NCBI GenBank assembly: GCA_900073065.1
Contig: FJOG01000014.1
Coordinates: forward strand, 243,079-307,078
From: Phialocephala subalpina
Lineage: Eukaryota > Ascomycota > Leotiomycetes > Helotiales > Mollisiaceae
Direction of reading: 5' to 3'
Length of the DNA stretch: 64,000 nucleotides
The translations under genes were made by a program, and so were the position numbers. The notes under the pieces were generated by a model. That model ran no database searches, was not told where the DNA came from, and saw only the letters and a list, made by a program, of their open reading frames with translations. Shown in pieces: positions 55,967 through 64,000 of this stretch (position 1 is its first letter; each line of letters opens with the position of its first letter).

Positions 55967-57802
55967 TTAGCATGTGGGTTCCAACAGTTTGAAACCTCCC
56001 GGAACTCCTATTTGAAACAACTGTGTCGGGTCGTATTCCAAGCTAACTCTCCTGAACTCCTCCAAATTGGCTGCACCAACCCCGCCGTACACATCCTGCC
56101 ACTTTGACGCATAATTCATGAACACATAGTCATCATCAGCGCCCAAACTTGCTGCCAGCTCATTTCCATCTTTGATGAGCTTCTGCAACGCAGTGGTCAT
56201 TATGTCGTCGTTTTCAACGCCCTGCCACTGTACTGTTAAGCCGACTAATACTCTATCACCATCGCTTGCGTCTAGACCGAGAAGATTGCCTCCGGTGGCG
56301 TTTGCGTGGGAGCTAATATACTGCCCAAAGGGCTGGTAGCTTGAGATGAACTGTAGCTCGGGAATAGAAATGAGGCTGGCTATAGTGGCGTTGCACAGGT
56401 CCACGAACCCTTGTAGGTTTTCGGCGTTGTTCTTAAATGTGGTGGTGACAAACGCCTTTCTGACAGTGCCGTTGTCTGTTGGTGCGGCTAGTTCAATGGT
56501 GAAATTCAAAAGGCTGTCGACTCGAAAAGTGTTCGCCACATCCCCGCTGAAGTTGGCGAAGACAGCCTCCGGTGGTGAGGTGACCGGCTCTGTGTAGTGT
56601 TGATGCATCATAACAATACTTGTATTATCATGGATTCCGTGAAGAAGTGTAATTTGAGAAGCCGGGTCGTAGTTTGCGCTTCGGCTGAAGTCTGTGTATG
56701 CCTTGACGAGCACAGGAAGTGATGAAACATTATAAAATGCTACACCGCCCCAAAAGAGCCCAGTCTCGACAGCACGGAGATCGAAGCGAGTGACGACTCC
56801 GTAGTTATTCGAGCCTCCCTTCAGTGCTCTGTAAAGGTCCGGGTTAGAAGTTGCGTTAGCATCAACGATTGAGCCATTGGCCAGCACAATCTAGACGATG
56901 TTAGGAAATATCTTGGGAATGTTATGAGAAATTTCGTGGACGTGATGTATACCTCGTAATTGAAGACATTATCACTATTCAGCTTATTAATATCGGAGCA
57001 GAGTTCATATGAATAGATAACTTACCAAGGCAGACCATATTTCGCCGACCAGAATGACATGCCGCCTATGTTACCTTTTTAGCAAATTTACGAGGCAGGC
57101 CTAAAGAGAGAACTCACTACTCAACAACAATCCGCCAACACCTACGGTCTCGGAGCGGCCACCGACCACAGTTAAATTCAGGGGGTCTAGAACCGCATAA
57201 ACATCAGACCAACGGTTTCCGGGGCCAACGGCTACTAGAGTATTCGCGGCATTTGGCTGTACAATGTTCAAATTTTGGAGGTCCAAGGTGACTCCGTCAT
57301 CAATATTGTTGATGTTAGCATCAGGTGTATGTCTATCATTCGGTGGTCAGATTGAAAATTTTCATATGATTGCTAAACTCACCCTCCGCTGCGGATAGCA
57401 AAGTGGCAATAACTTAAGCCTTGGTTCAGCCCCGAGCCCAAGATCATTACAGCTGTTGACACGTCCGCTGAAGTTGTGGGCAGAACGACACATGCTGGGT
57501 TCTGCTGTTGTGGCTGGGCTGACCAGTAATTCTCTATGACTGTGGTGAGATTGACAGTATCGCGGAGAAAAACTTTCTCGCCAAGTTGACTCTGGAGAAG
57601 GTTGCACTACCATTTTGTCAGCAGGTTCTTCAAGGAGAACTGTGGTGTGGTAACTGTGGTGTGGTAACTGTGGTGGTACAGAAATCTTGGGATATGGGGT
57701 CGAAGATCATACGCAATTGGTTTCATTTGTTACCAGGCTATCGGATAGGGCAAGTGCCTGAGCGGCAAAGAGTGCTACAGTGATTAAGTCTAAGCTGATC
57801 AT
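55967..57802 (-). CDS. secreted FAD-dependent oxidase, BBE-like
   Basis: Six exons, complement of 57802-57713, 57606-57383, 57332-57118, 57065-57026, 56974-56953 and 56890-55967, give 504 residues. A signal peptide (MISLDLITVALFAAQALA) is followed by the FAD-binding domain. RSGGHTPDANINN carries the His106 that is covalently joined to FAD, and KYGLPCDNVFNYE carries Cys190 at the second attachment site, so bicovalent flavin is expected. VGPGNRWSDVY, VVGGRSETVGVGG and ALKGGSNNYGVVTRFD are standard. Exon 5 has only 22 bases. Such oxidases act on sugars or on secondary metabolites with release of hydrogen peroxide; no metabolite cluster surrounds it. The first intron holds a short GTGGT-type tandem repeat. 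Confidence 0.88.
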
Positions 57803-58716
57803 GGTGTTGATACTTTTGACGAATGTGGTCGCTGGCGTATAGAAAAAAATTGTGTAAATCGCAGGTGAACTGGAAGCCCAGAAATCCGACAAAATCACGG
57901 TTTCTCTCCTCTTATATACTACCAGTTGGTGGTAATGATCAACATGAAAGAGATTAATACGACTGCAGGTCGTATTACCTTCCAATGTCGTACCCGTACT
58001 CGTACCGAATCCGACAAGCTTTTGCCCTCGTCACTCACTGCTGGCACTTGATCTCCATCGTCCTAATTTAGAAGGGGACGGGTATCTCGGACAGAAACGA
58101 GCCCTTCGTATTCTAATGACAGGTTAACTCGTAGTTCTGATTCCCGAGGACCTTTTCGGAGACTTGCAAGACATGATGTCAAGTCACCGAGGCGTATTAA
58201 TATTTTTACGGGTCACGTGTAGCGATCTAAAACACCTCGAATAAAGCGAATATGAAACTATAATTGATTGATTCAGTCGAATCGAACCCCTAATAAGATT
58301 CGGATTCGATTCGTTCAAGGCCCTGATATTTGATTCGTGCTCAAATGGTTCATATCTCAGCCCTATTGTGCATAGCCTAGTGCGGTACTTGAAATGGCCC
58401 TTGCAGCACTATACTGAATTCGGATGCCATGGAGGCGTGAGCTGGTGCTTAGGTTTGACGAGTGCTCCGAGGAACCTTATTCCTAGAATATGAGAATGGG
58501 GGGCAATCCGAGGGCGGTGCGAGGATGATGTCAGTTGATTTAGAGAGGTGTGTTGGTGTAAAGGTAGAAGTCGAGGTGGTATTTACCGAATCGAGCGATG
58601 CTGGGTCGTGGTTCACCGCCCGTCCGATTGAGGTTTCGCATTTAGGTTATTTCCTCAATCACGTGAGTTTGACAGCTGACCTGCCAAGAAATATCGACCA
58701 ACAATCGGAGATATTG
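57803..58716. other. intergenic, 0.9 kb
   Basis: Upstream region of the BBE-like gene. No other gene recognised. Confidence 0.45.
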
Positions 58717-59144
58717 ATCCGTCCGTCCACCGCAATACTCATCGACGGCTAACATTTCCTCCAAGAGCTCTGCAAGGGCGCCAAATCGGAGCGGTCAACC
58801 GAGAAAACATGCCACCGTTGAAGAGGCGAAAGCGCACAGAGCAGCAGAGCAGAAGCAGAAACGACATCAGCAGCAGCAACCACGAGACTTGAAGGCTGGC
58901 GTCGCAATACCAAGAGCACTTCAATTCATCCCATGCCATCCTCCGTCAAAAAAAACCGAGCAGTAGTCGGTCTACCTCAACTTTGAAAGATGAACAAGAG
59001 CCGCACAAATCTACGTCAGAGGCTCCTTCGGTCCTTGCTCCTCCTCCTCCTCTTCAGCAACAAGCAACACAAGGCGTCAAAGCGACTACTATACATGGTA
59101 GCCCAGCTTCGAAAGATCTGGACGAGGAAGCATCCAATACGTAG
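58717..59144 (+). pseudogene. low-complexity basic coding remnant
   Basis: From about 58717 one frame reads a hydrophilic protein: RPPQYSSTANISSKSS, then RKHATVEEAKAHRAAEQKQ, a Gln run, and PPSKKTEQ with a stop at about 58967. The next frame continues in the same style (STLKDEQEPHKSTSEAP, APPPPLQQQ, SKDLDEEASNT) to a TAG at 59142. The change falls at a run of eight A (58928-58935), so one base gained or lost there would join the two. There is no start codon. The charged, Gln-rich character recalls DNA-binding parts of fungal mobile-element proteins, but this is only an impression. Confidence 0.3.
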
Positions 59145-59297
59145 CCCTTTACCTATACCAGCTTGAGAGCCTTCCAAACAATAGACATCCAAATCTACTA
59201 TTCATACATACATCCAGATACATGATCATACAGCTATTCCTCCACACCGTTGTTACACAAACTTATCACCTACCTCTACCCCTCATTTTCCATCTCA

Positions 59298-61048
59298 TCA
59301 GCACGACCAACTTGTCGCAAGATTGGGATCACTCCCCGCCGTCCAAGTCGGCTGTTTCGGATACGGACAAACAGGCCTCTGTCTATACTTCCCCCAAGTC
59401 GTCGTCCCCTCAACCCAAGCCGTGGTAACAATACTACTCGGCGCCGTCGCCTTCTCAACCCATGTCATGAGAGCTTGTAGCCCATCATGTTGCGTATCAT
59501 TAATCCCCACTGAACTAGGTACGAACGTTTGACTGATACCCTGCGCCTGTCCGGCTCCACCCATATAATAAGGCGCCGGCTTCCCAGTCGGAGGATACAA
59601 ACCCGTCGCGTTGACTTGGAAACAATGCTGCATACCTGGTATCTCAAAATACCGGAACCAATCATCAACACCATTGAAAGTTTGCTTGGTCTGGTTATAT
59701 AGATATTGAGAGGAACGAGTGGGTATATATCCATCCGCACTTCCATGATACAGGATGATTTTTCCGCCGTAGTTTAGTTTCGTGAAATTGTATACTGTCC
59801 AGTCGTCCGGTTGTTCGATAGCTTGAACTATTTTCTGGGCGTCGAGTGTCCAATTTACGGCGCCCATGCCGAGGAAGTCTGCTTCGTAAGATTCGGACCA
59901 TGCTGGATTTATGGGAGGGCTGAGATAGATGTTCCATTGCAGCGAAGACCCGGGAGAGTATCCTGGGTATAAAAGTCCGCCTCTGTTCGCGGTGTAGGGG
60001 GTATATGCGTCTCTGGTGAGCATCTTTGCAAGGTCGATTTTCTTGTCGTTGAGGCAGGTTGCTGAGGGGTTATTGGGATCGCAGCGGATGCGAGTACTGT
60101 TCCAGTCGAGCGTCACATTGCAGATGTTGGAGTTGGGGATGATGCCGTCGTTTGTTGGGGCTCCAGGAGTGGTCTGGCAAGAAGCCATGACGAAAGCGTC
60201 AATAGTTGCAAAGTCAGCAGGAGTGAGTTGGTCTGATCCCGCTTTGTAGTCGTAGTCGGTAATCATCGTAAGCCAAGCCATGAGGTGCTTTTCATCCCAA
60301 GCGGGTGCGCCGACAAGTATTCCATCGAATGACTTCGGGTTGATCGAAACCTGCTTCAGTCCTTGTCTTCCTCCAGTGCTGCATCCACTGTAATAGGAGA
60401 AGCTTATGGACGAATTACCATAGTATGCCGCCACCAAGATCTTGGCCAGGTCGATGGACCTGTCCATGGCACGGTACCCCCAATCCAATCTCTTATCTGT
60501 ATTCTTCGCCCAGATTTCGTCGCCTTGATCTGGACTTTCCCCATGTCCAGTGTCCGTTCCCATGGTAGCAAATCCATTTGCGACCCCGTTGGCGACATGA
60601 TACCGATTGATAGCACCAGAGAAAGCGGAGTTTCCAACAGTGAGAAAGCGGCGGTTCCATTGAGTTTGTGGTGGCAACATCAACTCGAAGTTGAAGGTAT
60701 TGGAAGAGTCTGAAGGCTTCACATTGACGGAGAAGCTGCAGATATTTGACATAGGGACTGTTGTGATACCCGCTAGGACAGGGTCATTTTGCTCAGTGGT
60801 TGGAGTGCGGGCGAACGATATCGACCAGCCTGGATGATTGGTGATATATTGGTTGATAGTAGGTTGCAAAAAGCTATTGCTACATGATGTTACAGCTTGT
60901 GCGTCCGCTTCGGATCGGGTCTGACTTGAAGTTGGTGCAGCATTGCCGAAGTTTGCAAGGCCGAGGGCAGCAATTAAGATGCAGCATTGCCGAAGTTTGC
61001 AAGGCCGAGGGCAGCAATTAAGAGAGCGGGAGGTACTTTGAGAGCCAT
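59298..61048 (-). CDS. tannase/feruloyl esterase family hydrolase (copy 2), signal peptide frameshifted
   Basis: The mature part is one long minus-strand frame ending at 59298. It has YYSGCSTGGRQGLKQV (nucleophile Ser), FDGILVGAPAWDEKH, ILYHGSADGYIPTRSS (acid) and IPGMQHCFQVN (His), and ends RPVCPYPKQPTW and SWSC. An ATG at 61048 starts a good signal peptide (MALKVPPALLIAALGLA), but a 44-bp unit is present twice in tandem (60936-60979 and 60980-61023). The extra copy shifts the frame and brings an early TAA. With a single copy the signal peptide would join the mature enzyme in frame (568 residues). No intron ends are available to remove it. The gene is therefore disrupted, or the duplication is an assembly artefact. 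Expected function is cleavage of gallate or hydroxycinnamate esters outside the cell. Confidence 0.85.
60936..61023. repeat. perfect 44-bp tandem duplication
   Basis: Two identical 44-base units with no spacer, starting TGCAGCATTGCCGAAG, inside the signal-peptide coding region of the second tannase-family gene. As 44 is not a multiple of three, the duplication changes frame. Confidence 0.9.
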
Positions 61049-62590
61049 AGCGACTACTTTCAACTCGATGGAAACCTATGCACGAAATGAAACAGATTCA
61101 ATCTAAAGATATTACTTCATATTAAATACTCTGTAGATCTCATTGCGAAAATAGCACTTAACTTTTGCACGTAAGTTCTCAAGGTGGCATTGCCCAGTCG
61201 AAATCGCTCAAAAGTCTCAAAGAATGCAAATGACTCTCATGAATGAGGGGTAATTGTCCGAATGTGCCTCCGAGTCTTACCTTTACGACAGCGACTGCTA
61301 TCATGCGTTCTTCACGAGGGCTCTCAGACCCAATACACTTGTCAGATCTCGGTCTCCCATCAACAACAATTGGAGGAATCGGAAGAACAGACGAACTGCT
61401 CTTGGCATTATCAGGCATATAACACATGAACGTTCGATGCGATAGTAACCAAGTCGTGCTTGGTAATGTTCAGGTAATAGGTTGCCTTCTGACATAGTCA
61501 TGCACCTGAAGCTTACACGAACGGCACAGCGCCATACGCAGGTTACACAAGCCGCGCTCCGATCCCAAAGGCTGAGTCCCGAACCAAGTTTGTGAAACCG
61601 AAAATTGAACCGTTTCTTGAATTTCTAGAGGACTCTCAGCCACAAGGTCAGATGCAGCAAGGCAGCCTGATGTTGAAATAGTGGTAACGACAATCCTCAA
61701 GCTCGAAAAGGATAGACGAACCGAAGGAAACTTCATCGCAGAGAGGCACGGATAACGCAAGATGACTTCGTGAACTTAGGAGGATGTGTTAATGTTGCAG
61801 GTTCGCGAGATATTTTTGGAATTTTCGATCAGAAGACGAGAAATGGTTGCAAAGAACACCACATGAAGCCCTCCCTGTTGCTTCATCACCACCCATCCGA
61901 ACCCCTCAGCGAGTCACTGCCTCCTCGAAAAATTGTGTGTAGGCCATGGTTTCAAGACCTGAATGCTATCTGATTAATAAGAAATTGAAGCTGTGATTGC
62001 TTGACGCCGTCATGTCGTCTAAAGGGATGCGCAATACGAAAGCAGCGAAGAAAGAAGACCTGCTACGAGACTGCAGGACTTCCTGAGTACGAGCTTATTC
62101 AAGATGCGAGGCGAAAATGTAGATGCAGACGAGGACAGTAAATTCAAGTTACAAATCCATCAGTCATCACAAACCCCTTCCCTAAATCATCTCCTACGCC
62201 GTGCACCAGAGTGTGCCAAAGTTCGCGGAACACCGAGCTTCTCGCAACCTGCGACGACCACAGTAAAATTCAAGACATAGCCAACTTGACTACCTTTCGT
62301 TGCACGATGACATGCAAATCAGTGCACGTTTTTCGGTTGTGAGTGGACGTCGTGTTGGAGAATCTTTGATGTTGTCGAGGTTGAAGTGTTCTACGAAATT
62401 CCCACACTGGTGGTACGCCAGTGTTGAAGGATGCGAATGATCAAATCCATCTGGATCCATGTCCTCATATCCAATTCGTAGGATTATACCCCGAATAATC
62501 CGCTCCCTGTCACCACACCAGTTAGCCCACCTCTAAAAACTACTCCCCGCCCCGTCTTTTCTCCTATCTCAAATGTTCCCCTTCCCAACC
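61049..62590. other. intergenic, 1.5 kb
   Basis: Upstream region of the second tannase gene. Scattered ORFs on both strands without codon structure; no RNA gene recognised. Confidence 0.45.
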
Positions 62591-63442
62591 CTACGCCCCA
62601 ATGAAACAAGCACTCACAGTACAACTCAAACACTCAAACTGATGATCCCCCACCACACACGGCGTCATAAGTTGATGATAAACACTTGTGTTCCCCCAAC
62701 AGACTCTCCCCATTTGGTATTCAGGATTCATCTGTATCTCGAGACCAGTGAGATGGCGACACCACCACATGGAGTCTTGGAGGGTGCATTGGCCCTGGCA
62801 TGCCGTATCGAGCTTTAATGCGTCGCAAGTTGGGTCGGTTTTGTAGCTCGCTGTCGCATTCGAACACGGCCCACACGGTACCTTACTCAATGTCATTCCG
62901 GCCGGCATATCCGTAGCCTGTGGCTGATATACAACGAACGTCGTCGAAGACACATACTTCCGATCCCACAGGCTTGACATAACAGCCCCTATTCCCACGA
63001 TCTCGCCGTCAGTGTATTTCTTTCAAACGTTTCAAGAAGTCCCATCCGCTTGTCGCCTGCCTCCAAAGACAGTGCTGAAGGCGAAGAGAAACTGAGACTT
63101 ACCGGTAGTAGGAGTAACAAACTCCCCATAATTAACGGTCGTAGTACCGATATCGACCACGGTTGCGGGGTAGGAGGGAAAGATACCACGGGAAGAGGTG
63201 AGTGTTATTGTTTGGATTGTAATGTAGTGGATTACGGAGTTTGGTCCGAAATCGGTTTGCCAGATTGTGGACGTGGAGGATGTTGTCCAGGTTGAGGTCG
63301 CTGTTGTCAAAGGATTGGCGGGTGAAGCAGCGGCTGTGGTAACTGGAGAAGGGAGGCTGGCGATGGGCGAGGCTTGTGTGACGACGAGTGTGAGGATCTG
63401 CTGGAGACTTAGGAGGAAGGGTATCCATTGGTGGGGTTTCAT
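62591..63442 (-). CDS. secreted Cys-rich protein, exon structure unresolved
   Basis: The ATG at 63442 begins a signal peptide (MKPHQWIPFLLSLQQILTLVV), then a Ser/Thr/Pro-rich region ending GEFVTPTTG before a good donor (GTAAGT, about 63104). A second coding part starts near 63010 (YTDGEIVGIGAVMSSLWD) and contains many Cys (KVPCGPCSNATASYK, CDALKLDTACQGQC, WWCRHLTG, RVCWGN, CLSCTVSACF), with the stop at 62591. None of the AG acceptors I tried connects the two parts in frame, so either a small exon was missed or there is a frameshift between about 63020 and 63100. The family is not recognised. An extracellular or cell-wall role is likely from the signal peptide and Cys pairs. Confidence 0.5.
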
Positions 63443-63827
63443 CTTGGTTGCCGTCACCAGGAAAACACAAATAGTTGACAGTCTCAAGGGTGGAGCATGG
63501 CTCGAAGAAAGAAGCCTAGACAGGAATGGCAGAGAATTTATTCTGGAAGCATTGAGAATTTTGGGAAACATCACCAGATGAATATGTTTAACCGTCATCT
63601 ATTGATGCACTGGTTGGGGATGAAATATGGGATAGGCTAAACATTGCAATATATCGGACGGCATAGTTTTATGGAGCCGAGTTGAGAACTTGATTGAGAT
63701 GCCACTTGGCGATTGGACACTGCAAGCCGAGTACCGAGTTGTTGTGGATGATAGAGACTGAAGGATAACGAGGTAACTCCGGCATTACATTGAAGTATAC
63801 ATAGTATGAACATCTCTCGTCAACCAC
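63443..63827. other. intergenic
   Basis: Upstream of the secreted Cys-rich gene and downstream of the partial gene at the edge. Nothing recognised. Confidence 0.45.
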
Positions 63828-64000
63828 TTAAAATCTAGCCTCAACCTTCTTCTCAACGTCACCCAAGGCCCACGCACTCGACCTCGCCTTACTCCGCACA
63901 CTCGTGGCCTGCGCCTCAGTGAAACCCTTAGCCACAACAGCAGGATTATAACCAAGCTTATTTTTCTGTCCAACGGTAGCATCATCGACAACATCATTGC
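63828..64000 (-). CDS. partial gene, C-terminal 57 codons
   Basis: A minus-strand frame enters from the right edge and ends at TAA 63830-63828. It reads NDVVDDATVGQKNKLGYN, then AVVAKGFTEAQATSVRSKA and WALGDVEKKVEARF. Codon use and composition look like a real protein end, and the competing frame here is Arg-rich as expected of a shadow. No family is recognised from this short part. Confidence 0.45.
   Translation of the reverse strand, partial: NDVVDDATVGQKNKLGYNPAVVAKGFTEAQATSVRSKARSSAWALGDVEKKVEARF

Noticed and set aside
58260..58325. tRNA B-box-like GGTTCGATTC on the minus strand
   Set aside because: It is part of a simple ATTCG-rich stretch, and no cloverleaf can be drawn.

Overview
The window looks like nuclear DNA of a filamentous ascomycete (Pezizomycotina). 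A leotiomycete such as a member of Helotiales is my best guess from protein style, but I could not test it. Support comes from genes split by 45-65 base introns with GTAAGT-like donors and CTAAC-type branch sites, from typically fungal families (group-8 phytochrome hybrid kinase, fungal transcription-factor middle region, AA9 oxidase remnant, tannase family, UstYa-like HxxHC protein), and from an AT-only block at the left edge of the kind left by repeat-induced point mutation (RIP). Exon coordinates were worked out by hand from splice signals and frame continuity. Two runs of N (30845-31347 and 49058-49643) are assembly gaps.

Layout. 0-1 kb: AT-rich block and a DUF1772 remnant. 1.4-3.2 kb (-): amino acid/choline-type permease. 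5.9-8.3 kb (+): allantoate-permease-like MFS transporter with an internal TGA. 9.9-11.2 kb (+): GNAT protein with three N-terminal repeats. 14-16.3 kb (+): GT2 glycosyltransferase. 17.1-18.4 kb (-): SprT-like protein with broken catalytic motif, an internal TAG and a C-terminal CaaX box. 19-21.9 kb (+): HELTH zinc-metalloprotease-like protein. 22.1-27.3 kb (-): secreted S33/TAP peptidase, membrane protein with two HxxHC motifs, and a small secreted precursor with four copies of a Y/S-TGPGGVSILN repeat. 27.5-28 kb (-): AA9 pseudogene. 28.9-31.7 kb: tail-to-tail SDR and D-2-hydroxyacid dehydrogenase. 32.2-33.7 kb (-): unrecognised, damaged gene. 34.5-36 kb (-): three-domain Cys/His protein with an internal TAA. 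36.5-38.2 kb (-): tannase-family esterase. 40.5-44.5 kb (+): phytochrome histidine kinase. 45.5-47.9 kb (+): SAM domain joined to a fungal transcription-factor middle region. 49.8-52.5 kb (+): SAM-kinase pseudogene. 52.9-53.7 kb (+): GPI-anchored Cys-rich protein. 54.8-55.2 kb: alpha/beta-hydrolase remnant. 56-57.8 kb (-): bicovalent-FAD BBE oxidase. 58.7-59.1 kb: low-complexity coding remnant. 59.3-61 kb (-): second tannase-family gene whose signal peptide is frameshifted by a 44-bp tandem duplication. 62.6-63.4 kb (-): secreted Cys-rich protein. The right edge holds a partial gene.

How the genes may work together. The most interesting group is the co-directional trio at 22.1-27.3 kb. Fungal RiPP (dikaritin-type) clusters combine a signal-peptide precursor with repeated cores, UstYa-family HxxHC oxidases and peptidases. 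The trio has that composition, but the repeat matches no core peptide I know and lacks dibasic kexin sites. I rate it a credible but unproven new RiPP-like locus. A second theme is decay: several genes with otherwise continuous reading frames carry one nonsense codon (MFS TGA, SprT-like TAG, Cys/His protein TAA), and AA9, SAM-kinase, DUF1772 and alpha/beta-hydrolase copies are clear pseudogenes. The single stops could each arise from one C:G to T:A transition; assembly error is the main competing explanation.
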